From NCBI GenBank assembly GCA_026419785.1, contig JAODTK010001111.1, positions 186,001-250,000 of the forward strand: a stretch of 64,000 nt of DNA, given 5' to 3'. Made by a program: the position numbers and the translations under genes. The stretch is from Sclerodactyla briareus (Eukaryota; Echinodermata; Holothuroidea; Dendrochirotida; Sclerodactylidae). Positions 24,801-36,520 of the stretch are shown here, in pieces (within the stretch, counting starts at the first letter, position 1; each line of letters starts with the position of its first letter). The notes beneath the pieces were generated by a model, which was not told the DNA's origin, did no database searches, and saw nothing but the letters and a program-made list of their open reading frames with translations.

Positions 24801-26850
24801 TTCTTGACCTAAAAACACAAAAACTAAACCCTAAACTTTTTCGCAGAGACCGATCTCTCTCTCTCTCAACCTTAACCATATGCAATTAGGCTGAACCTGG
24901 ATCCTCTGATCTAGGTACTGATTAGGTTGCTACTGTACATCCTTCATGTACCATACCAATCTCTCAACATGCAAAGTTGACAGTCTGAGGTTTCAGGGGA
25001 ATTTCGTCATTGATGATCATTTTTCAGGCAGTCAGATTCAACAGCTGAACTGTTTCACTATTCGACACCCCCCAGCCTTCGCAATCTTATCTCTCGCTCA
25101 TCTGTGATTTGCTGTTCTAACGAATCCACTTGCCCAGGTCACAAGATGTCTCGCTCACACGTGGTTGCCGTGATGGTATTGAATGTGCATGGCAATAGGT
25201 CATGCTTAACGGTGTTTTTCAGGAATAACCTGTACATATTATGTTATGATAATTATAGGTTCAAAGGTTATGTGGGTACACACAACAGACAGACACCTTT
25301 ATTTGCCCTACACTGTTATAAAATAATATTGAAACTTCCCTCAATGATAATCACTGATCCTCACAAAGACAACATTTTGCCAAATTTCCTCCTCCACACT
25401 TCATGGCACAATAAAGATGTGGAACAAATTGAATAGTGGGCTTCGTTTGCGAAAGATGGGTCACAAGTCAGAGTAAAAAAAAAACAGCCCCGTCTCGATC
25501 TCGTGTGGGAGAATCTCGTAACACGCAAATATTTCGTTGTGAGCGTGCGCACCCCACCGTAAACTGACTTATAGGCAATTTGACCTTAGATCAAATAAAC
25601 GTGGCGAACACTTCCACCCTACCAAGTTCTAGTTCTAGTTGGCTATCATATTCTAACACTAGGTACTTCTCGCTAGTAAAATGCCACCGTTGCATAGCGT
25701 CTGTCGTCTCGAGTTCGGATAATGTACTGCCACTGAAGAACTAGTGCTGGAAATCGTGTACGAAGGACGGAAACAGAACTTGTCGGTGTGTCGCAGAACT
25801 TGTCGGTGTGTCGTGTGCAAGGGTCTTTGTTTATTTAGCCTGGGATGCCTGTATGTCTTTTGTCTCTTGACACGTTTGGTAGAGCCTTGGAACATCCGTC
25901 GCTCACCAGGAGAGTCGGAGTTCGGAACCAGGTCGGATCATACCGAATACTACCTGTTTTGCCACAAGTCCTGCTAGACTCTCCGTCTTTTCACAGCTTG
26001 TGTATTTCTACAGGGTTACTCAATAGAACATACCTCGATAATTGCCTGATCGCACCCCTCAACGCTTGCCGCTAACAATGTTCACAAGGATGTAACTTGT
26101 TGAATGGATAACCAATTTCCGGGAGAGTGCCCCTTACCTGCGCATGTCTTCGTGTTGACAAGGTAACATCCTAGTCAATTTGTTGAAAAGGAAGACATTA
26201 TCCTTATCACATTATCACATAAGCCGATGATTTGGAACAAATGTAACGTTCACTTCAATTAACGCTGGTTGTGTGGACATATTCCGCAGGTCTCGAGAAA
26301 GCTACACACTAGTCTACTTCGCCACACTATTGGAATCTATTAAATATGAATTGGTTGGAAACACGAATTTTAGTTATCCTCAATGCCTAAGAATCTAGCC
26401 CCGACAATGCAACGATAACGCGCCTATACTGGATTGCCGCTGCTAATGTAATTTTGCAATGAACATACTATTTACAAGTCATGTTCTGTAATTCCACTAT
26501 GTCTATGTTCGAGGCATTACAAAAACCGACGTTTGGTATCAGTCGCCTAAACCTATATCCTAGAAGCTGAGAATTCCCTAACAGGCTCGATGTGAATGCA
26601 CTTGCTTTGATTATTACGTGCACACATCGCACCGTGCCTTCCCACATTCAGATTACTCGACCTAGAACTTGTCCTCAGCAGCGTCTCTGCAATCTAAAAG
26701 TTGGAGAAACACAAACTGTATGTTGCTGATGACTGTTGTTACACATACCATGCATTGCTTGGTGCTTCCTTATATCTCGCACGGGGGACAAAATTTCTCT
26801 TAAGATAGTTACCAAATTAGGCGCCATTGCCTCTCCATCATTAATTAATA
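24801..26850. other. Unassigned span
   Basis: A (CT)n patch lies at 24,855-24,867. The largest frame is 110 codons (plus, 25,104-25,436) without a recognisable domain. I see nothing else to assign. Confidence 0.4.
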
Positions 26851-26859
26851 GCTGCATGC

Positions 26860-27160
26860 TAAAAATAGCAACTACTACTTCCAAGGTGTCGTATACCATA
26901 CCTGCCTTATCGACTGAACTACGAAACATTTGACCGACATTAGGGCATTTCAAACGTGAGTTGAAAACCTTAACTGGATCAGCCTGCGGATCCCCACAGG
27001 TTCCTCTGCCCCGCAATCTCGAGAGAAAATTCTATTTAGCTAAATAAACCAAGTTAATAAAAGGATTGTATTCATGTTTGTTTGCTAAACCATTTAGGCC
27101 TGTTATTTTTTCACTATCTTTTATTCTCCTATTAATTGTAAATAAATTAGGCCTATTCTT
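26860..27160 (+). repeat. Possible LINE 3' end (L2/CR1-like)
   Basis: The plus strand reads SYTIPALSTELRNI then, after a stop, PTLGHFKRELKTL (26,900-26,970). This resembles the 'Pro-x-LWN-LP-x-x-IR ... FK-x-x-LKT-x-L' tail that closes the ORF2 of L2/CR1 LINEs. AT-rich sequence follows. The tryptophan-asparagine pair is absent and the match is short, so the call is cautious. Confidence 0.35.
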
Positions 27161-27201
27161 TCGTGGATTATGCTCTTTGGTGAATAGACAGCGCACTGCC
27201 C

Positions 27202-27225
27202 CATATTAGATTCGAATCTAATATG
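27202..27225. other. 24-bp perfect palindrome
   Basis: CATATTAGATTC followed by its exact reverse complement GAATCTAATATG, with no loop. It could extrude as a cruciform or bind a dimeric factor. It lies alone, with no gene beside it to regulate. Confidence 0.7.
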
Positions 27226-27229
27226 CATT

Positions 27230-28915
27230 GTAGCGCAGGTGGCGTAGTTAATATAACATCGTTGTGTGCCTCAATATATCCACTCACAAGACGTAGAAGT
27301 TTGCTGAGATTTCTTGCGCGGAAGAAACAATTCATCTTTTCACAAATACGTGAAATTCGTAGCGGTCGTATCCCGAACTGCTGCATATTGAATCATTTTT
27401 CCATGGAAATTGCGTTTACGCTAATTTGTACGGAAAGTTAATTAAGCGCCCCCTGCCGCGAATGTTGATACCTGAATTACAATTGATTGTAACCGCGGGG
27501 ACGAGTAACATGTCAGTAGGAGGGACGTTCATGTGGTTTGTAATTATTTGCCCTATTTGGCAACCAATACGTTTCATTCGAACACTCAAGTCACATAATT
27601 AATCACTTTGCAGCCAAATCAGTCCCCATTCTGGAGGACGATACGTCCCTGAAGTTTTTTTTTTTTTTTATATTCTGAGGTGGGGGGGGGTTAGTTGTCT
27701 GAGTCCTGAGATGGGTTCCCCCCCCCCCTCTGCAAAAATGCGTTTTAAAAATTTAACTTAGGTTGCTTTTTCCAGCCCTAGGGTAGTTTTTGGCGCGTTT
27801 TTCTCTTCCGACCTTGGGGTGGGAGAGCCTATACACCCCCCGTAGAAACCCCTAGGTCGTTGTACGTCTTTCAAGACGAGCTATTAGTACGGGGTCCTGG
27901 TCACATTCGGGATCACGATGGGCTCAGTAGTCAGGATTATCGATTGGCCCAGTACGTGGAGCTGCGACTGCTGTGGCAATTTGTTTGTCTAATCATCGAC
28001 CATTGGGATCCAACATAACATCTTATTGCGCCATGGGTCATGTAAGAATTCGCCAATAACGGAGTTTTTTTTTGTGTTATTGCAATATGTTTTTTTTTAA
28101 AAATTCCTAAATTCAAAACCCTTACACATCATAACAATCCGTCGGGTTTGAGAGACAATTGTTTTACATTCTGAAAAGAAAAAAGGAATGATAATCTGAA
28201 ATCGGATGAAGAATATGTTACCAAGAGGTTCACTTTTCACCTTGCAAATCGAGCTACTTACTTCCCAATAAACTCTATATCTCGCAAAAGCGTGTCATTT
28301 TCCTTAAGCTGAATTCGCTTAGCAAAATTGACAATCCAAATAATGACTTTCGAAATAGGCTGCGGATTTTGATTATTACTACCAGACAATTTGTGAAGGA
28401 TCCACTATCTAATTACTTGCTGAGTTGTTTGCGTTTTGGGAAGCTATAAATGTCAAACTAAAGAAATAAAATCACAACCATCCCCAGAACCAGTCCATAA
28501 ATTGTGAATATCTTACCTAAGCCATCTAAAGACCATCGTTCAGGACCGGATACGCGGGATACAGCCGACGGTCGTTGAACATAATGTAATTGGCAAACTT
28601 CCATTGGCTTACTCATTATAAATCCGTGTACAATATTCACCTCCTCGGCCGCGACCATATTTTGTTTATGATCCACGGCCAATTAAGTCTGGCACCGGGG
28701 CCTTTCTTCGAGGAGCGTTGTTAAATTCCGCATTAATATCGTTTACACACAGCGCCCCGTTATTTCCCGGAGCACATTTTGTAAAATCAATATACTGTAG
28801 CTTGGAAGGGCCAATCAAGATCGACGTTCTTTTTTTCAATTTAAAAATAGTTTCATCATCCCGCAGTCCACTCTTCCTGAAAAACCCTTTTCAAATTTAT
28901 TGCTCACATAGATAA
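27230..28915. other. Unassigned span with homopolymer tracts
   Basis: T (27,656-27,670), G (27,682-27,690) and C (27,719-27,729) runs form a patch that may be a decayed DNA-transposon end. No frame over 74 codons was found and no gene is called. Confidence 0.4.
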
Positions 28916-28919
28916 TCCC

Positions 28920-29484
28920 AATCGTGTGGCCTCCAGCTTGTTTAGAGATCGTATCACTGTCTACACACTCAGTCGCTCACCTCGGTTCCGCATCACAGAT
29001 TCTCGCTTGAGCTGGTTAGGTCCACGATCCCCCTCTGACGTTAACTATGGTGATCGTGCTTTTTTGGTAGCGGCTCCAAGACCTTTGGAATGACCTGCCT
29101 CTCAACCTCAGGAATACCATTCCCTCGCCAAATTCAAGAAACCTTTATAAACCATTCTTTTTCGCATTTCAAATTCGTATTTTATTGTTCGTTATGTGTT
29201 TTACTGAGTTTACCTTATATATCTCCACCCCCGTTTATTACACCTGAATATTTCATATTTATCTTTAGCGTATCTTTCCTTTTACAGGCTCACTTCACTC
29301 TCTGTACTTTTACACTGTATTTCTTGGTTTTCACGAACTGTATTTTGATAGGCAATGCCGTGAAGCTCAAGTGGCTTTCTGGCTGTCTGTAATTTGGCGC
29401 TACATATACCGTCATTATTATTATTATTATTATTATGATTATTAGTATTATTATATTATTATTATTCTTATTATTATTCATCTT
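28920..29484 (+). pseudogene. L2/CR1-like LINE 3' end with ATT tail
   Basis: Plus-strand frames read SSLFRDRITVYTPSRS-like, then NYGDRAFLVAAPR (about 29,045-29,080), then LWNDLPLNLRNTIPSP (about 29,080-29,125). This is the characteristic 'Tyr-Gly-x-Arg-x-Phe ... Ala-Pro-x-LWN-x-LP' C-terminal block of L2/CR1-type ORF2 proteins, here in at least three frames. The 3' untranslated part ends with TTTGGCGCTACATATACC and then an ATT array (29,414-29,483), a common LINE 3' terminus in which 'GGCGC-TATATAA'-like sequence precedes trinucleotide repeats. The element is 5'-truncated and dead. Confidence 0.75.
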
Positions 29485-31200
29485 CGTTAAGGATTTTGCA
29501 TGGTGGGTGCCTGGGATATCTTCCAGATGAGTGAGTCTATGTGGTTATAATGCCCCTATCACGGGGCCCATCCTGGCTTTGACATTCCACAGACTCTGTA
29601 CCTCGAGTGCAGATCTGGTATTCTAATTTTCAGCCCCGTGTTTCTGCTCATCCACTCGTACGCTTCTTCTTTCGTGTGACTTCTAGACCTCTTTCGGTGT
29701 TGGTGCCATGTAGCGGTTTACGGGGGGGGGGGGGGCTGTCCATTTTGCTGTGTACTGTTTCTGCCAGTCTGCCCTTGTCTCCTTTTTCGGTTTGTGGCCA
29801 ACCATATTTTTTTTGGGGGGTTTTCGGTCATACCCGCCCTATTAATGGGTCGGCGGTGTCTTAGCTTTGGCAGATGTATTCCCCAGTTCGGCACACTGGA
29901 GTTCTAACGTCATATCGTGGCAGCAACTCCTCTCAGAGGCCTCTACCTCCGATCTTCCTCGAGATACAGCTCGGTGTATGTCGCTCGCGGGTGCAGTCGC
30001 GCCAGACATGTTCATGGTTTTTCTTGTCAGCCTGTCGAGACCGGCCAGCTCACTTTGTGTCCAGTCTATTATGCCTGGCGTGTATGTAATTACGGGCAGG
30101 CGTACGTATTTATGGCATGTCATTTTTGTTCTGCCGTTGGAGCCTGGATTTCAGAACCTGTCTAGCCTTTTCCTGTAGTCGAATGATGCCGCACTGCTTC
30201 ACTTCCCGTCTTAATCCTCCATGTTTTGAAGGATACCGAGATACTTGTATCCCTCTTCGGGGTTAGCGTCTCTGTTTCTTCCCATGTCTAGATCGAGGCC
30301 ATCGGTGATTTTGAGTTTACCCCTCTGGATGATTTGTCGCGCACACTTGTCGAGCCCGAACTCATGCAGATTCCTTGCTGAATATTGCGAACGGTCTCGA
30401 TCAGGGCGTTCCGTTCGGGCCTCTGTCTTAGCGTAGAGCTGAGATCATCCATGTATCAGAGATTGGTGAACCTTGTTACCAGTTTGAGGGTGGAACCCTT
30501 TTAGCTTCCGCATTGTGCGGCTCAGTGGTTGAGTGCTACACAGACCAGGAGTGGTGATAATGCAATCCCCCTGGAATATCCCACCTCAATTTTTATGTCG
30601 GCCAGTTCTTTCCCTACGCAGGTTAGGTAGCTTGACCAGTTTTTGCCATGACGTTCAATTGCGTCGTAATCCGTGGGGTTTGATCTTGTGTATTTTCATG
30701 GCGTGGATGATCCAGGAGTGTGGGACCGTGTCATACGCCTTTCTGTATTCAATCCACCCAACCGCAAGGTTTGTTCCTCCTCTTTGGAGTCACCAGTGCC
30801 GGTTTGTCAATTAGCAGCTTTTCCTTCGTGCCACGCCACCCGGTCCTTGCCCCTTTCTGTTCATACGCGAGGATTGGTGTTCAGATCGGTGGCCATTTAT
30901 TTGGTCTGTCGGCGAGTATTCCAGAGAGTACCTTCCATGTAGTCGGCAAGCCTGTGATGTGCGGTGTTGCCTGGCTGTGTTCCTTTAAGCGGATCCTTCT
31001 TGATCGCACAGTTTCGAGTCGACGAACCCTTTGTGAGCCATGGTGGAAGTTGCTCAGGGTGGTCTTACTACGACGTCCTGTAGTTTGATTTCCAGTCACC
31101 ATGTAGTGCTGTTCATGTGCTTCATCCCAGTAGCCCTGTGCTTGAATCAGGCCCGGTGCTTTTCCATTTCGTCTGCATCCTCTTCACTTTTTCCTTCCCC
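29485..31200 (-). pseudogene. Second, unrelated LINE reverse transcriptase, decayed
   Basis: The minus strand, from about 31,170 down to 29,840, gives a nearly complete non-LTR reverse transcriptase across shifting frames. In order: IQ-x-x-GYW near 31,140; TTGR and CLPTTWK-like with KVLSGILADR (30,901-30,930); an intact motif A region WIEYRKAYDTVPHSWII (about 30,705-30,760); a GIALSPLLVC motif B (about 30,550-30,580); an intact catalytic YMDD (30,443-30,454); GYKYLGIL (about 30,230-30,255); and ITYTPGIIDWTQSELAGLDR (about 30,030-30,090) followed by RKTMNMSGA. The last block marks a widespread metazoan LINE group different from the CR1/L2 copies nearby. Many stops and frame changes make it non-functional although the active-site residues survive. 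The 3' end on the minus strand runs into the ATT array at 29,414-29,483. Clade not assigned. Confidence 0.82.
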
Positions 31201-31259
31201 CTTTGACGTCTGTCGTGTTATTCCTTGTTTTCCTGATAGGGATGTCGTAGGGCTTCGAC

Positions 31260-31291
31260 CATTATTATTCTTATTATTATCATCATTATTT
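31260..31291. repeat. (ATT)n array, right flank of the minus-strand LINE
   Basis: ATTATTATTCTTATTATTAT with ATC variants. It has the same strand sense as the ATT array at 29,414-29,483 on the other side of the LINE, which suggests the LINE inserted into one ATT array and split it. Confidence 0.85.
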
Positions 31292-33300
31292 AGTATATTA
31301 TAGTTTATTATTTCTTCCAGTCATCAGTCCAATCGAATTCGTCGTCCTTCTCTCTTTGAGAATCCTTCAAGGCTTGCTAACAATATAAAACTTAAAATGG
31401 AAACAAAAATAACATGCGATATGAATCTTGCGAACGTCTACAATACCTGACAGTAGATATTTTGAGACGACCCTTCTAGTCCACCGTATCGGATTTACGA
31501 TCGTCATTGAATCCACTCGAACTATAACATATTCACGGTTCATCGGCTGCAGGATTTGGCTGATTCCCCCGACGACGACTCCATTGAATTTATTGCGAGA
31601 AACTTATTCCATTTCTCCATGGGTATAACTGAGCAGTTGTTCCAACGATTACGTCCAAAACTTTTTAACGTCCAATTTGATCTCAGGCATTTTTTTCGGT
31701 CCGAGGGATCTGATCCTAGTATAGTTTTCAGCAGTATTCACCTTGCTATATGAATCTGAGACACGCCTCATTTTGGTCTAGGCGAATTTCCTCAGTCCTA
31801 TCAACATTGGGTACGTGGAGCGAAGATCGAACCTATAAATATCCCTGCCAGGGGGTGGAATTGTGAATCCTTCACCAGGTACACGGGATGAGACCATGCC
31901 TTTTTAGCGGTACCGTAATGTTGGGGTGGCGTAACCACATGCAGACGACAACATGCGAGTTGCATTTCCCCTGGTTTTCCGTCCTCTAATCCCTCGTGCT
32001 GCCCACCCATCTTTGGTATTAACCGACCCAGATTCGAAACCCCCGACTCCTGGGTAGTATGCTAATCTAACTTCGATGAGGTTTTTAATTCGCTTAGCCA
32101 TGGGATAAAATGGGACGAACACAGTCTACAGATGCCGTTGAATACCTTTCTTATATTAGGTTCTCTTCTATTATATGTTCTAGTATTTGGAACTCGTTCA
32201 GGTAAACGTTTCTAGTTTGGTCTGAAATGGAGTCTAGAGCGGGACGTCGTCAACGCTTTCGCATCCATATTTAATTACCCGTATATACTGTTGCTTAAGT
32301 CACTGAAGTAGCCTCCCAACAGATTATGTGCTGATGGACAGCACGCGTGTACCTGAGAAATGTATGGCGATGTACCCAAATAGCACCATGGGTACGGAAA
32401 AGAACACCGGGAGTTCAGCATTACTCAGCGGACCGAAGGGGCAGTTACCCGCATTCCATCATATCCAGACCTTACTGCCTTAGTAGCCCTCTTGAGCAGT
32501 TAAGTGCTGAACGCCAACGTCTTCAACCCATTCGTTGGTAATAGAAGCGTATTGCGTTAGTGCCTTTTGTATGTGGATAATTAAATAATGGACGCGACGC
32601 CCCTCGATTACAAATCTATTCAAGGAATTCTTGTGAGGAAAGACAAAAAAAGCCTTACTCCCACGATTACAGGTCGACCACCGCCTGTCGTTATTTAAAG
32701 GAATCTGACGTGAACTTGGGTGACCAGAATATACAGCAATTTGAATTACCTTGTTTCACGGCCATTAAGTTCCGTGATCAGTAAAATGAAGCGATATCGA
32801 CTCTGACCACGTCAATATAAATATTCCAACACTTAACTCTGATGCACTTAGCCACGAACAAACTGATTGGCAATTAGCATATCCGTTTGAAGGTCCTGTA
32901 ATTAACATTTACATTATCTGGTGAATATGTGTATAAGTACACGTATAACGAGGCATGGGTTATCTTAGTTGAGACAGGGAAATGAGGGAAACTCTATATA
33001 AATGAAAAATAGCATTTCCCTTGAATAACCCCACACACATTGGTGGAAAAAGTAACTATGGAAGACGGAAATTCAGACGTGGGTGTTCCATGGAACAAAT
33101 GACCGAAATGAGTTCCAACAGAACGCATTGGCTATAATGCAACAGCCTTATCTGTCCAGTGCACTGTTGTATAATTGGCAAACTGCAGGAGTGGCTACAA
33201 GGTAATGTTGTGGGGAATAGAAAAATATAGCCATAGCAGATAGGGTGTTGTCAACACAACCGTATATACAATTTGAGATACGTAAGTGACAACCGTAGTG
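31292..33300. other. Unassigned span
   Basis: Short overlapping frames lie at 31,428-31,753 (plus; 66 and 65 codons). They contain an acidic stretch SPDDDSIEF and FRSEGSDP, but no family is recognised. A 72-codon minus frame lies at 31,904-32,122. None is called a gene. Confidence 0.4.
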
Positions 33301-33476
33301 GGCAAGTGGAGTGAAATAATTATTGGAGAAAATATAGATAGAGAGGCGGAGGGAAGGTCGAAAATCTGGAAGTGTAGAAAGTCATGATTCCCACACGGTA
33401 TTCCAACTATGGACCTCTCGCATTACGTGCAAGCGCCCTGCCAATTGAGCAATGAAGCCAACTGGTAGTCTCGTAC
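33300..33476 (-). repeat. tRNA-derived SINE head
   Basis: The minus strand shows TTGCTCAATTGG (plus-strand complement at 33,441-33,452), close to the tRNA A-box, then AGGGCGCTTGCACG and GCGAGAGGTCC, and a degenerate B-box AGTTGGAATACC (33,397-33,408). Spacing between the boxes is tRNA-like. The B-box has lost its invariant TCGA core, so the promoter is probably dead. The body runs left to about 33,300 and its end is uncertain. Confidence 0.6.
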
Positions 33477-33690
33477 CCCCTGTGGAGGGTCATCTCGTGA
33501 GTAACCGACTTACATTCATCTTGAGACCACGGATATAGTCGATAAACCGTACCACGCCTCACTATAAATTCAATCTCTTAGTCATATCTGCATATAGGTT
33601 GATCGGCTGCTTATGGCCCAAAGTCGCATATTTATTATGAAACGATGGACGTATGAATATTGCACGTAGCACACACGTTGCTTTCTTCGT

Positions 33691-34018
33691 CACATATACC
33701 TAGTAACTAGTTTTTTTTTTTTTTCAACCATAAGGCATCGCTAGCCTGTAATTTCCTTTGACGTTTTTAAGTTGATTTGGCGAATTTTGGAACGTTGGAA
33801 ATGGAAAACACGATATCCCTCCGGCTGCCGGCACCCTATTGTGTTTGGCTATGTGTGTACGTTTCGATTTTGTAAACCGAAAGCGACAGAGACCCTAATT
33901 GATACAAACAATATGAGGAACGAAAAGGCCGCGTAAATAAGAATAATCTACTCACGTCTGTATTCGAGCCTGAGTTATAAGCAAAGTCACTTTCGCTTTA
34001 CCAGCTTTCCTATCGTAT
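33691..34018. repeat. Direct duplication B, copy 1 of 2
   Basis: It aligns in the same orientation with 35,330-35,640. Shared blocks: AGTAACTAGTTTTTT, CTGCCGGCA(A)CC with TTGTTTGGC, CGAAAGCGAC/GAAAGCAAC with CTTAATTGATAC, and AATATGAG(G/C)AACG. No coding frame is shared. It is an interspersed or locally duplicated repeat of unknown family. Confidence 0.75.
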
Positions 34019-35329
34019 CAGGGAAGCTTAAGTTTCTATTCGCGCGCAGGTGTATCGTACAGTGTTATAAATAATATGTATACATATATAGCAATAACAT
34101 TTGGGACTTCTATCTGATTTAAATAATGTAAAGATTTCGATACAGTATATGACGTAATATTCGTTCTAGGACTTGCTGCTCGCAGCAAATGTAGATTAAA
34201 AAAAAATAACATGATCAAAATTATGTTTTATTCCCTTTCAACTTCAAACTGTATTTCACCCGGTGATTGGTTTTATACTGACATGACTGAGGCCAGGCAT
34301 TGGGTGAGAAGCCGTATCCGCAAACTAGACACTCAGGAACACCACGGGAGTAGGATGAAAGCAGCCGGTCAGAGCCGTGACGTCCGACAATCATGTATTG
34401 AATGGTGTGGTCTCAAACTGTCACCAACAGTGTCATGGACCCATGCAGGACCCGTCTCTAACCCGAATTATTTATTTCCTGCGAACGGGGCCGAAGCGAG
34501 ATTTGGTGAATGGAACACCAGGTCAAGCATGCATGCACAAAGAAACTGGGAACCACAAGCCTAAAATACCGCATTGGTAGGTTTATGCCACTGTCATGTT
34601 TGTCCAGTGCACTGGACTATAGTTGGCAACCCAACCAAGCCTAACCGTGAAGTCAAAGTAGTTTTCATTTTTTCAATTGAAAACAAATCGAGTTGTTGCC
34701 AATCTTCAGGCTGTTTATAGCGCGAATTGGTCACTCACTTGGTGGAAAAGTTAAACCAATACGTTGTAAATTGTGGTGAAAGCCTGAATCGAATCCAGAT
34801 GACAAGAAGGTATGCCATTTGGTTTTTCACAAATTAGTCACAAAGCTCGAAGCGGGAAACGCTTTATGACTGCATGAACTATGCCGTGAAATGAAATCAA
34901 TAAACGGGAGCGAGAAAATTGAGTGACCTATTCCAAAATTAGTCACCTTGACTAACCTAATCAATTCCATTCCCTGTCCCAGGATTTTAGATATATGAAG
35001 TGAAATGTCCCCTGTGGTGATTCTTACACCATGGGACAACTACATAAGCTGTATCATCTCGGAATTGTTCTCTTCACGCTACAATGTGGGACAAACTAAC
35101 ATATTGCTAACTCAGTTACCAGCCTCCGTAAATTTCTCTTGAGACGCAACGGATAATAGTTCTTACGTACTACCAAGCTCCCCACTTTTAAATATCGATT
35201 TTTTTTAATTCCTATAGGCTATGTGATCGGCACTGCTTGTGTCAGCACCAGATTCACAGTTCTTTACGACACGAGTACGTGTAGTTTATGCCCGTGGACA
35301 CAGGTTTTTATTTTTTTTATTTTCCTAGT
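34019..35329. other. Spacer between duplication B copies
   Basis: There is a 117-codon plus-strand frame at 34,211-34,564 with no known motif. The span has no reverse transcriptase, integrase or primer-site signature that would make the flanking copies LTRs. Confidence 0.4.
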
Positions 35330-35640
35330 GAGACATACTACCAGTAACTAGTTTTTTAGTATCAAATTTATAGGGCATCGAAGGAATAGTACTCTTTTTT
35401 TTTTTAATGTTTCAGTTGATATTGCGCAATTATCTGGAAAGTGTTTAATGGAAACAGATACCCCTGGCCTGCCGGCAACCTACATTGTTTGGCCGTCGTG
35501 CATTTTGATTTCGTTAATTGAAAGCAACTTAATTGATACACAAAATATGAGCAACGGAAAGAGCAACAAATAGGCTTTCTATTTGCATCTGTGTCGGTAG
35601 CAGAGTCCCGTGTCGCCTTCCCAAGCCTTTCAATCATAGT
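35330..35640. repeat. Direct duplication B, copy 2 of 2
   Basis: Partner of 33,691-34,018, offset by about 1.64 kb. The T run following AGTAACTAG is interrupted here by a non-matching stretch, and indels throughout suggest old divergence. Confidence 0.75.
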
Positions 35641-35710
35641 CACCGGCGAATCTTACTTGTCTAGTCGCACTCGCACAGCGGGGGTATGGTGTGGTTTAAA
35701 TAAAGGACAG

Positions 35711-35775
35711 TCGCATGACTGGGTTTAGCCAATCAGAATCTGTACTTTGCGATAACGGATAGCTTGGGGATGTAC
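35711..35775. repeat. Short direct repeat C, copy 1
   Basis: ACTGGGTTTAGCC, AATC(A)GAATC(T)GTA and GATAACGGATAGCTTGGGG correspond to 36,454-36,520. The orientation is the same and the offset about 0.74 kb. Unknown family. Confidence 0.65.
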
Positions 35776-36453
35776 ACTAAGGGATAAGGGAGGGGGGCTG
35801 CACTGGAGACTTGTACTGGTGAATAAACTCGAGACCCTAATTTAGGTAAAGAACGGACGAAAGAAGCCAGCCGATTCGTTATTAAGCTAATTCAGTTCGA
35901 GACTGTTTATGAACCAGTAAAAGTCGACCTGTGGTAGTTTATTCCTATTCTACACCAATCGCAATCAAGAATTCTCCAACCGATTAGAGAATCTATATCT
36001 CTAATCTTATTACTGTTCTCTAAACCGATAAATAGCAGCATGGTAACTATTGCGTTGGTTCCATCGAAGTAAATTGCATTGCGTACCATACCAACAATAT
36101 TTGGCAGATGCGTGCTGTGCGTACTTCTTCCACGGGACGCAATACAAACCACGTGTGCCAAACGGAGGGGTTCTGCCGTGTGGACAATGGCGTTCTCCCA
36201 TTGCAAAAACTAGAACGACGCGTCGTTTCGCTCGTCTGTATTCCGTGGAAGCAAGTACGGGCCCGCTGAAGAGCGCGTTTTACTGAAAGCCTGGATCTGC
36301 CGCGTGTAAACATAAACTTCCAAAGGGTCCGCCACTTACCTTCAGCGTTCACAAAGTACGAAAGCGTTCACTTAAACGCAGCAAGCATCGAGCAAAGTAT
36401 TCTATTGTTGTGTTACTTATGAACCGCTGAACTGTTATTAGCAAAAATAATAG

Positions 36454-36520
36454 TCCTCTACGTGATTGGGTTTAGCCCATCGAATCCTGTATTTGCAATA
36501 ACGGATGCTTTGGGTTGTAG
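36454..36520. repeat. Short direct repeat C, copy 2
   Basis: GATTGGGTTTAGCC, CATCGAATCCTGTA and CAATAACGGATGCTTTGGG match the copy at 35,711-35,775. Flanking sequence diverges quickly on both sides. Confidence 0.65.
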
